A stretch of 64,000 bases of DNA. Origin: Allobosea sp. 117 (GTDB lineage Bacteria > Pseudomonadota > Alphaproteobacteria > Rhizobiales > Xanthobacteraceae). A program made the position numbers and the translations under genes. This document shows, piece by piece, positions 8,753-17,815 of the stretch. A model generated the notes under the pieces. That model saw only the letters and a list, made by a program, of their open reading frames with translations, was not told where the DNA came from and did not search any database. Each line of letters begins with the position of its first letter. Within the stretch, counting starts at the first letter, position 1. Location of the stretch: assembly GCF_000702305.1 (NCBI RefSeq), contig NZ_JNLC01000012.1, forward strand, positions 360,336 to 424,335. Direction: 5' to 3'.

Positions 8753-9547
8753 ATGAGCGCCTATCTCCAGCTCGACCATATCGACAAGTCCTTCACCCGC
8801 GGCGGTGCCACCTCCGAGGTGCTGCGGCAGGTTTCGCTCGGCATCGCCAAGGGCGAGTACGTCTCGATCATCGGCCATTCGGGGTGCGGGAAGTCGACCC
8901 TGCTCAATATCGTCGCCGGCCTCACCCCGGTGAGCGGCGGCGGCGTGATCCTCGAGGGCCGCGAGGTGAACAGCCCCGGCCCCGACCGTGCGGTGGTCTT
9001 TCAGAACCACTCGCTGCTGCCGTGGCTCTCGGTCTACGACAATGTCCGCCTCGCCGTGGACAAGGTGTTCTCCGGGCTGAAGAGCCGCGCCGAGCGCCAC
9101 GACTGGACGCTGCACAATCTCGACCTCGTGCAGATGGGTCACGCCAGGGACAAGCGTCCCTCGGAAATCTCCGGCGGCATGAAGCAGCGCGTCGGCATCG
9201 CCCGCGCGCTCGCCATGCAGCCCAAGGTGCTGCTGCTCGACGAGCCGTTCGGCGCGCTCGACGCGCTGACCCGCGCGCATCTGCAGGACTCGGTCATGCA
9301 GATCCATGCCAATCTCGGCAACACCATCATCATGATCACCCACGACGTCGACGAGGCGGTGCTGCTCTCCGACCGCATCGTGATGATGACCAACGGCCCC
9401 GCCGCCCATATCGGCGAGGTGCTGGAGGTGCCGCTGCCGCGCCCGCGCCGGCGGCTCGAGCTTGTCACCGATCCGACCTACCTCAAATGCCGCGAGGCGG
9501 TGCTCAAGTTCCTCTACGAGCGCCACCGCTTCGTCGAGGCGGCGTGA
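8753..9547 (+). CDS. nrtD: Nitrate ABC transporter ATP-binding protein (NrtD-like)
   Basis: 264 residues with a complete ABC ATPase set: Walker A GHSGCGKST (41-49), signature ISGGMKQR (139-146), Walker B LLLDEP (about 160-165) and a switch His in ITHDVDEA. There is no C-terminal fused binding domain, so it corresponds to the short NrtD type rather than the cyanobacterial NrtC. An AGGAGG-type ribosome site lies just upstream. It energises nitrate import through NrtB. Confidence 0.92.
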   Translation: MSAYLQLDHIDKSFTRGGATSEVLRQVSLGIAKGEYVSIIGHSGCGKSTLLNIVAGLTPVSGGGVILEGREVNSPGPDRAVVFQNHSLLPWLSVYDNVRLAVDKVFSGLKSRAERHDWTLHNLDLVQMGHARDKRPSEISGGMKQRVGIARALAMQPKVLLLDEPFGALDALTRAHLQDSVMQIHANLGNTIIMITHDVDEAVLLSDRIVMMTNGPAAHIGEVLEVPLPRPRRRLELVTDPTYLKCREAVLKFLYERHRFVEAA

Positions 9548-9558
9548 GGGAGGACGGC

Positions 9559-9996
9559 ATGACACCCGACCAGATCACCCTCATCCGCGCGAGCTTCGAC
9601 AAGGTGCGCCCGATCTCGGAGAATGCCGCCGCGCTGTTCTACGGCCGGCTGTTCGAGATCGCGCCCGAGGTGCGCCCGCTGTTCAAGGCCGCCGACATGC
9701 CCGAGCAGGGGCGCAAGCTGATGGCGACGCTCGCCGTCGTCGTCAACGGCATCGACGACCTGCCGGCGCTGCTGCCGGCGGTGGAGCGCCTCGGCGCCCG
9801 CCACGCCGGCTACGGCGTCACCGACGAGCACTTCGCCCCGGTCGGCGCGGCGCTCATCTGGACGCTGGAGCAGGGCCTCGGCGACGGTTTCACCCCCGAT
9901 ACGCGCGAGGCCTGGGTCACCGCCTATGGCGCCCTCGCCGGGGTGATGAAGGACGCCATGAAGGCGGCACCGGCCGGCACCGAGGCGACAGCGTGA
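9559..9996 (+). CDS. Single-domain globin of the nitrate operon
   Basis: A 145-residue globin fold starting at ATG 9559, with the probable proximal haem ligand His82 in RLGARHAGYGV and a following HFAPVGAALIWTLE helix. It has no reductase domain, so it is not a flavohaemoglobin. It lies between the nrt transporter and the reductase genes and overlaps the next start (TGATG). Globins in assimilatory nitrate operons of rhizobia are linked to nitric oxide handling, because nitrite reduction releases some NO; that role is inferred here. Its reductase partner could be one of the operon flavoproteins. Confidence 0.88.
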   Translation: MTPDQITLIRASFDKVRPISENAAALFYGRLFEIAPEVRPLFKAADMPEQGRKLMATLAVVVNGIDDLPALLPAVERLGARHAGYGVTDEHFAPVGAALIWTLEQGLGDGFTPDTREAWVTAYGALAGVMKDAMKAAPAGTEATA

Positions 9997-11258
9997 TGAG
10001 CGAGCCCCACATCATGGGCGAACGCCTCGTCATCGTCGGAAACGGCATGGCGGCCGCGAAGCTCTGCGCCGAGCTCGTGGACGCCTGCCCCGGCCGCTAC
10101 GCGCTCACCGTCATCGGCGCCGAGCCGCACCTCGCCTATAACCGCGTGCTGCTCTCCTCGCTGCTCGCCGGCGAGGTGGGCGCGGACGAACTCACCCTGC
10201 ACTCGCGCGGCTGGTGGGAGGCGCACGGCATTCGCCTCGTCTGCGGCAACCCGGCGATCGCCATCGACACCGGGGCGCGCACGGTGCGGCTCGCCGACGA
10301 CACCGTGCTGCCCTTCGGCAAGCTGGTGCTGGCGACCGGCTCGCACCCGATCCGCCTGCCCATACCCGGCATGGACCTGCCCGGCGTGATGACCTTCCGC
10401 GACCGCGCGGATGTCGAGGCGCTGCTCGCCGCCGGCGCTGCCGGCGCGCGTGCGGTCGTCATCGGCGGCGGCCTGCTCGGGCTGGAGGCCGCGACCGGCC
10501 TCGCCGGCGCCGGCGTCGAGACCACGATCGTGCATCTCGCCGACCGGCTGATGGAGCGCCAGCTTGACGCCCGCGCCGGCGCCATGCTTCGGGGCGCGGT
10601 CGAGGCGCGCGGCATCGCCGTCGCGCTCAACGCCTCGACCGTCGCCATCGAGGGCGAAGGGCGCGTCACCGGCCTGCGCCTCGCCGACGGAACCGTGCTG
10701 CCGGCCGATCTCGTCGTCGTCGCCTGCGGCGTGCGGCCCAACGCCGATCTCGCCCGCGCCGCCGGCCTCGCCTGCAATCGCGGCGTGCTCGTCGACGACG
10801 GGCTCGCCACCGACCATGCCGGCATCTTCGCCATTGGCGAATGCGCCGAGCATCGCGGGCTGGTCTACGGCCTCGTCGAGCCGGCCTATGAGCAGGCCCG
10901 CGTGCTGGCGCGGCGCCTTTCCGGCCGTGCGGGCGCCTATGAGGGCAGCGTCACCGCCACCAACCTCAAGGTCTCCGGCGTGCATGTCTTCTCCGCCGGC
11001 GACTTCCTCGGCGCCGAGGGCACGCAGGACCTCGTGCTGTCGGACCCCGGCATCGGGCTCTACCGCCGGCTGGTGGTGCGCGAGGATGCGCGCGGCACCC
11101 GCCTCGTCGGCGCGGTGCTCTATGGCGACACCGCCGACGGGCTGTTCTACCGCGACCTGATCCGCTCCGGCCGCGACATTTCCGGGCGTCGCGCCGACAT
11201 CGCCTTCGGCCGCTGCGATTTCCCTGAAGACACGAACCTCACCGCGGAGGCCGCGTGA
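9996..11258 (+). CDS. NAD(P)/FAD-dependent oxidoreductase, NasB/NirB N-terminal type
   Basis: About 420 residues from ATG 9996, overlapping the globin stop. It has two dinucleotide-binding regions: LVIVGNGMAAAKL at the N-terminus for FAD, and VVIGGGLLGLEAATGL for NAD(P)H. These are followed by FAIGECAEH, the second FAD-contact segment of this family. The C-terminal domain contains VSGVHVFSAGDF, like the NirB-type reductase. It lacks the BFD and sirohaem parts of full NirB. It probably passes electrons from NAD(P)H to nitrate or nitrite reductase, or to the globin. Confidence 0.86.
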   Translation: MSEPHIMGERLVIVGNGMAAAKLCAELVDACPGRYALTVIGAEPHLAYNRVLLSSLLAGEVGADELTLHSRGWWEAHGIRLVCGNPAIAIDTGARTVRLADDTVLPFGKLVLATGSHPIRLPIPGMDLPGVMTFRDRADVEALLAAGAAGARAVVIGGGLLGLEAATGLAGAGVETTIVHLADRLMERQLDARAGAMLRGAVEARGIAVALNASTVAIEGEGRVTGLRLADGTVLPADLVVVACGVRPNADLARAAGLACNRGVLVDDGLATDHAGIFAIGECAEHRGLVYGLVEPAYEQARVLARRLSGRAGAYEGSVTATNLKVSGVHVFSAGDFLGAEGTQDLVLSDPGIGLYRRLVVREDARGTRLVGAVLYGDTADGLFYRDLIRSGRDISGRRADIAFGRCDFPEDTNLTAEAA

Positions 11259-13042
11259 TGGGCACCGAATTCTCCCCCGAGCAGAAGCGCTATCTCGAAG
11301 GCTTCGTCGCCGGCCTCGCCGCCACCAAGGTGGCCGGCGGCCTCGGCAGCGCCGCTCCCGCCGCTTCCCCGACCAAGGCCGAGCCGACCGGCCCGGACGC
11401 GGCCGCCCACCGCGCCATGGCCCGCACCGAGGCCGAGGGCCGCAAGCTGGTCAATGAGGAGAAGGCGAAGCGCGAGGAACTCGGCCTCGATTCCTACGCC
11501 CGCATGAAGCAGCACGCCCGCGAGGGGGTGTTCCCGAAGGGGATCGACGTCTTCCGCTGGAAGTTCCACGGCCTGTTCTATGTCGCCCCGACGCAGGACA
11601 GCTTCATGTGCCGGCTGCGCATTCCCAACGGGGTGCTGAAATACTGGCAGTTCGACGGCATCGCCGACCTCGCGGCGAAGCATGGCGGCGGCTATTCGCA
11701 CGTCACCACCCGCGCCAATCTGCAGATCCGCGAGATTCCGGCGACAGACGGCCCTGCCCTGCTCGAAGGGCTGATCGGCCTCGGCCTCACCGCGCGCGGC
11801 TCGGGCGCCGACAACATCCGCAATGTCACCGGCTCACCCACCGCCGGCATCGACCCGCAGGAACTCCTCGATACGCGGCCCTATGCGCTGGAGTGGCATC
11901 ACCACATCCTCGCCGACCGCTCGCTTTACGGCCTGCCGCGGAAGTTCAATGTCGCCTTCGATGGCGGCGGACGGATCGGCGCGCTGGAGGACACCAACGA
12001 TATCGGCTTCCAGGCGGTGGAGATGGCCGACGGCTTCGGCGTCGAGCCGGGCGTGTGGTTTCGCCTCGTGCTCGGCGGCATCACCGGCCACCTTGATCTC
12101 GCCCGCGACACCGGCGTGATCGTGAAGCCGGAGGACGCGACCCGCGTCGCCGACGCCATCGTGCGCGTCTTCATCGACCACGGCGACCGCACCGACCGCA
12201 AGAAGGCGCGGCTGAAATATGTGCTCGACGCCTGGGGCTTCGAGAAGTTCCTCGCCGCCACCGAGGAGAAGCTGGGCGAGACGCTCGTGCGCGTGGCCCC
12301 GGAGGCGGTGGCGCCGCGTCCCGAGCCGGACCGGCTCGGCCATGTCGGCGTGCATGCGCAGAAGCAGCAAGGCCTGAACTGGGTCGGCGTGGTGCTGCCG
12401 GTGGGCAAGATGACGGTCGAGCAGATGCATGGGCTCGCCCGCATCGCCCGCGACCTCGGCGACGGCGAGCTGCGCCTCACCGTGTGGCAGAACCTGATCC
12501 TGTCCGGGGTTTCCGACGCCAATGTGCCCCTCGTCGAAGCGGCGCTCGAGGCGATGGGCCTGACCTCCCGCGCCACCGCGCTGCGCGCCGGCCTCGTCGC
12601 CTGCACCGGGGCGGCGGGGTGCAAGTTCGGCAATGCCGACACCAAGGCCACCGCAGAGGCCATCGCCCAGCATTGCGAGGGCCGCGTCGCGGTGGACCTG
12701 CCGGTGAACATCCACGTCACCGGCTGCCACCATTCCTGCGCGCAGCACTATATCGGCGACATCGGCCTGGTCGGCGCCCGCGTGCCGGTGAGCGACGACG
12801 GCGACACGGTCGCCGGCTATCACGTCGTGGTCGGCGGCGGCTTCGGCTCGGATGCCGCCATCGCCCGCGAGCTGTGGCGCGACGTGAAGGCCGAGGACGC
12901 GCCCGCCCGTGTCGAAGGCCTGCTGAAGGCCTGGCTCGCCCACCGCGCCGACGCCGGCGAGACGCTCGCCCGCTTCACCCGCCGCCATGAGCCCGAGGTG
13001 CTGCGCGCACTGGTCAGCGAAGCGCTGGAGGCCGCCGAATGA
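11258..13042 (+). CDS. nirA: Ferredoxin-type nitrite reductase (sirohaem/4Fe-4S), NirA
   Basis: About 594 residues. The sirohaem/4Fe-4S ligands are visible as Cys449 and Cys455 (CTGAAGC) and Cys490 and Cys494 (CHHSC), the classic pattern of nitrite and sulfite reductases. It reduces nitrite to ammonium with six electrons. The context (nitrate transporter and nitrate reductase) favours nitrite over sulfite as substrate. The N-terminus has EFSPEQKRYLEGFVAGL, a motif repeated in the next protein. ATG 11258 overlaps the previous stop; a GTG three bases upstream is less likely. Confidence 0.9.
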   Translation: MGTEFSPEQKRYLEGFVAGLAATKVAGGLGSAAPAASPTKAEPTGPDAAAHRAMARTEAEGRKLVNEEKAKREELGLDSYARMKQHAREGVFPKGIDVFRWKFHGLFYVAPTQDSFMCRLRIPNGVLKYWQFDGIADLAAKHGGGYSHVTTRANLQIREIPATDGPALLEGLIGLGLTARGSGADNIRNVTGSPTAGIDPQELLDTRPYALEWHHHILADRSLYGLPRKFNVAFDGGGRIGALEDTNDIGFQAVEMADGFGVEPGVWFRLVLGGITGHLDLARDTGVIVKPEDATRVADAIVRVFIDHGDRTDRKKARLKYVLDAWGFEKFLAATEEKLGETLVRVAPEAVAPRPEPDRLGHVGVHAQKQQGLNWVGVVLPVGKMTVEQMHGLARIARDLGDGELRLTVWQNLILSGVSDANVPLVEAALEAMGLTSRATALRAGLVACTGAAGCKFGNADTKATAEAIAQHCEGRVAVDLPVNIHVTGCHHSCAQHYIGDIGLVGARVPVSDDGDTVAGYHVVVGGGFGSDAAIARELWRDVKAEDAPARVEGLLKAWLAHRADAGETLARFTRRHEPEVLRALVSEALEAAE

Positions 13043-14652
13043 ACGCCGCGACCCCGACCCCGGTGCCGCCCGCTGTCGCCTTCTTCCCGGAGACCGCGCC
13101 CTTCAGCGAGGAGCAGCGCGCCTGGCTGAACGGCTTCTTCGCCGGCATCCTGACTCCGCAGGGCCTGCCCGGCGGCCCGACCGCACTCTCGCCGGCCGAG
13201 AACGCCGCGCTGATGCCGGGCGGCGCGGCGGATGCCGACGACGGCGCACCCTGGCACGACCCGGCCATGCCGCTCGACGAGCGCATGAAGCTCGCCGAAG
13301 GGCGTCCGCTGGCCCGCCGCATGATGGCGGCGATGGCGCAGCAGGATTGCGGCCAGTGTGGCTATCTCTGCGAGACCTATTCCGCCGCCATCGCCTCCGG
13401 CGCGGAGAGCAAGCTCAACCTGTGCTCGCCGGGCGGCAAGGAGACGGCGCGCATGCTGAAAAGCCTTGCCGCCGAGCTCGGCGACGCGCCAGCGGCGGCT
13501 CCCGCGGCTGCCCCCCCGGAACCGGCTCCGGTGGGCGCGCCCGGCACCTCGCGCGACAACCCGGCGACGGTGACGCTCCTTGCCCGCCACCGGCTCAACA
13601 AAGGCGCCTCCGAGAAGGAGACGTGGCACGTCGAGTTCGACCTCTCGTCGGCCGGGCTCGACTATGAGGTCGGCGACAGCTTCGGCATCTTCCCGCAGAA
13701 CGATCCCGGCCTCGTCGCCGCCGTGCTCGACGCCATCGGCGCCACCACCCACGACATGATCGGCGAGCGCGCCGCAAGCGACGTGCTCGCGAACGACGTT
13801 GCGCTGGGCGCCGCGCCGGACGGGCTGTTCCAGCTCCTCACCTATCTCACCGGCGGCGAGATGCGCCGCAAGGCTCGGGCGCTCGCCGCGGGCGAGGATC
13901 CGGACGGCGACGCCGCCACCCTCGACGTGCTGGCGGCGCTGGAGAAGTTCGGCCGACCGCGCATCGCTCCCGAGGTGCTGGCCGAGGCGCTGGAGCCCCT
14001 GCAGCCGCGCCTCTATTCGATCTCCTCCAGCCCGAAGGCGACGCCCGGCCGGCTCTCGCTCACCGTCGACGCGGTGCGCTACCGCATCGGCGCGCGCACG
14101 CGGCTCGGCGTCGGCTCGACCTTCCTCGCCGCCCGGCTGGAGCCCGGCACGAAGCTGCGCGTCTATGTGCAGAAGGCGCACGGCTTCGCCTTGCCGAAGG
14201 ACCCGTCGACGCCGGTGATCATGGTCGGGCCCGGCACCGGCATCGCGCCTTTCCGCGCCTTCCTGTGGGAGCGCTTCGCCGCCAAGGCGCCGGGCCGTAA
14301 CTGGCTGTTCTTCGGCCACCAGAGGAGTGACTGCGACTTCTTCTACGAGGACGAGCTCGCCGGCATGCGCGCCTGCGGGCACCTGTCGCGCCTCACGCTG
14401 GCCTGGTCCCGCGACGGCGGCGAGAAGGTCTATGTGCAGGACCGCATGCGCGAGGTCGGCGCCGATCTCCACGCCTGGCTCGAGGCCGGCGCGCATTTCT
14501 ACATCTGCGGCGACGCCAAGCGCATGGCGAAGGATGTCGAGCACGCGCTGGTCGACGTCGTCGCCGCCCATGGCGGCAAATCGACCGACGAGGCCCATGC
14601 CTATGTCGCAAGCCTGAAGAAGGCGGGGCGCTATCAGGCGGACGTCTACTGA
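13039..14652 (+). CDS. NADPH-dependent reductase: Fe-S domain plus CysJ-like FNR module
   Basis: 537 residues. The N-terminal PFSEEQRAWLNGFFAGIL resembles the NirA N-terminus. A [4Fe-4S]-type cysteine set follows (Cys104, 107, 111, 129; DCGQCGYLC...LC), then an Ala/Pro-rich linker. The C-terminal ~370 residues are a CysJ/FNR module with the FAD segment RLYSISSSP and NADP motif GPGTGIAPFR. The flavodoxin domain of classical CysJ is missing and the Fe-S domain takes its place. It overlaps nirA by 4 bp and nasA by 1 bp, so it most likely supplies electrons to NirA and/or NasA. Often labelled sulfite reductase subunit alpha, which would be misleading here. Confidence 0.85.
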   Translation: MNAATPTPVPPAVAFFPETAPFSEEQRAWLNGFFAGILTPQGLPGGPTALSPAENAALMPGGAADADDGAPWHDPAMPLDERMKLAEGRPLARRMMAAMAQQDCGQCGYLCETYSAAIASGAESKLNLCSPGGKETARMLKSLAAELGDAPAAAPAAAPPEPAPVGAPGTSRDNPATVTLLARHRLNKGASEKETWHVEFDLSSAGLDYEVGDSFGIFPQNDPGLVAAVLDAIGATTHDMIGERAASDVLANDVALGAAPDGLFQLLTYLTGGEMRRKARALAAGEDPDGDAATLDVLAALEKFGRPRIAPEVLAEALEPLQPRLYSISSSPKATPGRLSLTVDAVRYRIGARTRLGVGSTFLAARLEPGTKLRVYVQKAHGFALPKDPSTPVIMVGPGTGIAPFRAFLWERFAAKAPGRNWLFFGHQRSDCDFFYEDELAGMRACGHLSRLTLAWSRDGGEKVYVQDRMREVGADLHAWLEAGAHFYICGDAKRMAKDVEHALVDVVAAHGGKSTDEAHAYVASLKKAGRYQADVY

Positions 14653-17387
14653 TGAACGCCCCCGTCCCCGCTCAGGCCGCTCTCACCGCGCTGACCGGCC
14701 CGGCCGTCCATCTCGCCGCACCGGCTGGCCAGGGCGCGGTGCGCACCACCTGCCCCTATTGTGGTGTCGGCTGCGGGGTGCTGGCGACGCCGGACGGGGC
14801 GGGCGGAGCGGCGGTCGCGGGCGACCCCGAGCACCCGGCGAATTTCGGTCGGCTCTGCTCGAAGGGTTCGGCACTCGGCGAGACGCTGGGGTTAGGCACC
14901 CGCCTCCTCCATCCGATGATGCGGGGCGCCGACGGTTCCATGGCGCGGACCGGCTGGGATACGGCGCTCGACCGCATTGCCCAGGCCTTTGAGGACACGA
15001 TCGAAAGGCACGGTCCCGACGCGGTCGCGCTCTATCTCTCCGGCCAGCTTTTGACCGAGGACTATTACGCCGCCAACAAGCTCGCCAAGGGTTTCCTCGG
15101 CACCGCCAATGTCGACACCAATTCGCGGCTCTGCATGGCCTCTTCGGTCGCCGGCCACAGGCGCGCCTTCGGCTCCGACACCGTTCCGGGCAGCTATGCC
15201 GATCTCGACGAGGCCGATCTCGTCGTGCTGGTCGGCTCCAACGCCGCCTGGTGCCACCCGATATTGTACCGTCGCCTCGAGGCCGCGCGGCTGAAACGCG
15301 GCACCAGGCTCGTGGTGATCGACCCGCGCCTCACCGCCACGGCCGACGACGCCGATCTTTTCCTGCCCGTGAAGCCGGGAAAGGACGCCATTGTCTTCGC
15401 CGGCCTGCTGACGTGGCTGGCCGATGGCGACCATCTCGACGAGGCCTATGTCGCCGCCCATACGCGCGGTTTCGACGAGGCCCTCGCGGCCGCCCGCCGG
15501 CTGGCGCCCTCCGTGGAGGCCGCGGCCTTGGAGGCCGGCGTCGCGGCCGAGGACCTCGCCGCCTTCTATCGCCTCTTCGCCGGAACCGGGCGGACCGTCA
15601 CCTGCTACTCGCAGGGCGTGAACCAGTCGGCGCAGGGCACCGACAAGGTCGGCGCCATCATCAACTGCCACATCGCCACCGGCCGCATCGGCCGGCCCGG
15701 CATGGGTCCCTTCTCCCTCACCGGCCAGCCCAATGCGATGGGCGGACGCGAGGTCGGCGGCCTTGCCAACCAATTGGCCGCGCACATGAATTTCACGGCC
15801 CCGGAAATCGACCGGGTGCGCCGCTTCTGGCAGGCGCCGCGCATGGCGGAGCGCGAAGGGCTCAAGGCGGTGCAGATGTTCGAGGCGATCGCTGCCGGCC
15901 GCATCAAGGCGCTGTGGATCCTGGGCACCAACCCGGCGGTGAGCCTGCCGCGCGCCGATGCCGCGCGGGATGCGCTTCGCCGGCTCGATTTCCTCGCAAT
16001 ATCCGAGAACGTCGCCACGAACGACACGCTCGGCTGCCGGCCGCACTTGATCCTGCCCGCCCTCGCATGGGGCGAGAAGGACGGCACCGTCACCAATTCC
16101 GAGCGCCGCATTTCCCGGCAGCGCGCCTTCCTCGCACCGCCCGGCGAGGCGAAGCCGGACTGGTGGGCGGTCGCCGAGGTCGGCCGGCGACTCGGCTTCG
16201 GCGAGGCCTTCGCCTGGCGCTCCGCCGCCGATGTCTTCCGCGAGCACGCCGCGCTCTCGTCTTTCGAGAATGAGGGCGTGCGCGATTTCGACCTCGGCGG
16301 GCTCAAGGACATGCCGGACGCGGCGTTCGACGCCATGGCCCCGGTGCAATGGCCGGTGCGGCGGCCGGAGGATACCGGCGAGAAGCGCTTCTTCGCCGAT
16401 GGCCGTTTCTACACGCCCGACGGCCGCGCCCGCTTCGTCGCTCCCGATCCGCCCGCGCTCGCGACAGCGACGGATGCGGAATTTCCCTTCATCCTCAACA
16501 CCGGGCGCATTCGCGACCAGTGGCACACCATGACACGCAGCGGTCTTAGCCCACGGCTTGCCGCGCATCTGCCGGTGCCCTTCGTCGAGATCCACCCCGA
16601 CGACGCGGCCCCGCTCGGCATTGGCGACGGTGACGCGGTGCGGCTGGTCTCGATTCACGGCACTGCGGTGGTTGAGGCACAGCTTGTCCCCGGCCAGCGC
16701 CGCCACAACCTGTTCGCGCCCATCCACTGGAGCGGCGCCAATTCCTCGGCGGGGCGCATCGGCGCGCTGGTAGCCGGCACCACCGACCCCTTCTCCGGCC
16801 AGCCGGAATCCAAGGCGACGCCGGTGCGGATGGAACGCCTCGACATGCCGTTCCGCGGCTTCGTCCTGATGCGCCGCGACATCGGCCCGCCACCGGTCGC
16901 CTGCTGGGCGCGGGCGGCGGTCGAGGGTGGCGTCGGCTATATCCTCGCCGATCCGCAGCCCCCACGCGACTGGATGACCGGGTGGTGCGCCGCGCTCGGC
17001 GCCGACGCGGCCGATTACGACGACGCCGGCGCAGGTCGCTATCGCCTCGCCGCCTTCGAGGGCGGCCGCCTCGCCGTGCTGGGCTTCATGGAGCGCTCGC
17101 GGCAGCGGCTGGACTGGAGCGGCGTGCTGCCGCTCCTTGCGGACGGCGTCATCGCGCCCGATCAGCGTCGGGCGCTGCTCTCGGGCCGCACGGAAGGCGG
17201 CGCCGGTGCCGGTCCTCTGGTGTGCGCCTGCCATGGCGTGCCGCGCGCGGCGATCGAGGCGGCCATCGCCGGCGATCCTCGCGCCAGCGTGGAATCGCTC
17301 GGCCGCTGCCTCAAGGCCGGCACCAATTGCGGCTCCTGCATTCCGGAGCTGCGGCGCATGCTGCGGCAGGTCATGGAAGTGACGTGA
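14652..17387 (+). CDS. nasA: Assimilatory nitrate reductase catalytic subunit
   Basis: 911 residues, molybdopterin oxidoreductase family. The N-terminal [4Fe-4S] site is Cys34, 37, 41 and 69 (CPYCGVGC...LCSKG). The Mo-bis-MGD fold follows, with LCMASSVAGHRRAFGSD and QPNAMGGREVGG, and an MGD-binding C-terminal domain (NTGRIRDQWHT). A BFD-type [2Fe-2S] domain ends the protein (VCACHGVPRAAIEAA...NCGSCIPELRRML). There is no Tat signal, as expected for the cytoplasmic assimilatory enzyme. It reduces nitrate to nitrite. It is the last gene of the operon and is convergent with the gene at 17401. Confidence 0.94.
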   Translation: MNAPVPAQAALTALTGPAVHLAAPAGQGAVRTTCPYCGVGCGVLATPDGAGGAAVAGDPEHPANFGRLCSKGSALGETLGLGTRLLHPMMRGADGSMARTGWDTALDRIAQAFEDTIERHGPDAVALYLSGQLLTEDYYAANKLAKGFLGTANVDTNSRLCMASSVAGHRRAFGSDTVPGSYADLDEADLVVLVGSNAAWCHPILYRRLEAARLKRGTRLVVIDPRLTATADDADLFLPVKPGKDAIVFAGLLTWLADGDHLDEAYVAAHTRGFDEALAAARRLAPSVEAAALEAGVAAEDLAAFYRLFAGTGRTVTCYSQGVNQSAQGTDKVGAIINCHIATGRIGRPGMGPFSLTGQPNAMGGREVGGLANQLAAHMNFTAPEIDRVRRFWQAPRMAEREGLKAVQMFEAIAAGRIKALWILGTNPAVSLPRADAARDALRRLDFLAISENVATNDTLGCRPHLILPALAWGEKDGTVTNSERRISRQRAFLAPPGEAKPDWWAVAEVGRRLGFGEAFAWRSAADVFREHAALSSFENEGVRDFDLGGLKDMPDAAFDAMAPVQWPVRRPEDTGEKRFFADGRFYTPDGRARFVAPDPPALATATDAEFPFILNTGRIRDQWHTMTRSGLSPRLAAHLPVPFVEIHPDDAAPLGIGDGDAVRLVSIHGTAVVEAQLVPGQRRHNLFAPIHWSGANSSAGRIGALVAGTTDPFSGQPESKATPVRMERLDMPFRGFVLMRRDIGPPPVACWARAAVEGGVGYILADPQPPRDWMTGWCAALGADAADYDDAGAGRYRLAAFEGGRLAVLGFMERSRQRLDWSGVLPLLADGVIAPDQRRALLSGRTEGGAGAGPLVCACHGVPRAAIEAAIAGDPRASVESLGRCLKAGTNCGSCIPELRRMLRQVMEVT

Positions 17388-17400
17388 CCCGGCGAGATGC

Positions 17401-17760
17401 TCAGGCTGCGCCTCGCGCGCGCTCCAGCACGTCGGTCAGCGGCCCGGCGGAGGCGGCCGGAAGCTGATATTCGGTCCATCCCAGGCCGGGATGGCGAAGG
17501 CGCAGCGCGAATTCGCCGCGCTCGGTCATGCCCGCCTGCCAGCAGGGATCGACGACGACCGGCATGGCGACATTCGCGTCCGGCTGCGTCGGAAACGGCG
17601 CCGCCATTCCGGCCCGCAGCGAGACCAGAAGGTCGATGAGGCTGGAAAGCTCCGCCGCCGTCGAGCTGCTCCAGGCCTGCGGCTGGTCGTCGATCATCAC
17701 CTCGATGAGGACCGTGTTGCGATCCTGCGCCAGTGTCGCGCGGTATTCGGCCTTCGGCAT
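17401..17760 (-). CDS. Hypothetical protein, 119 aa
   Basis: The ATG at 17760 is preceded by AGGGGAG, a good ribosome site, so the longer frame to 17865 is not used. The protein is soluble and mostly beta-like, with two Trp-containing segments (QPQAWSSSTAAEL; DPCWQAGMTERGEF) and no recognised domain. It is convergent with nasA, and 13 bp separate the two stops. It follows the racemase gene after a 55-bp gap on the same strand, so it may be the tail of that operon. Confidence 0.6.
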   Translation of the reverse strand: MPKAEYRATLAQDRNTVLIEVMIDDQPQAWSSSTAAELSSLIDLLVSLRAGMAAPFPTQPDANVAMPVVVDPCWQAGMTERGEFALRLRHPGLGWTEYQLPAASAGPLTDVLERARGAA

Positions 17761-17815
17761 CCGCCACTCCCCTTGTCTTCGATTGCCCACGCCGCCTCGC
17801 CGGCCGGGCGACCCG

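Noticed and set aside
13039..14652. Assimilatory sulfite reductase alpha subunit (CysJ)
   Set aside because: The flavodoxin domain is missing and the gene overlaps nirA and nasA in a nitrate operon.
14892..17234. A 780-codon open frame on the minus strand opposite nasA, and similar long frames opposite other genes
   Set aside because: They mirror well-supported genes, show Arg/Gly/His-rich low-complexity translations and have no recognisable motifs. High GC content creates such shadow frames.
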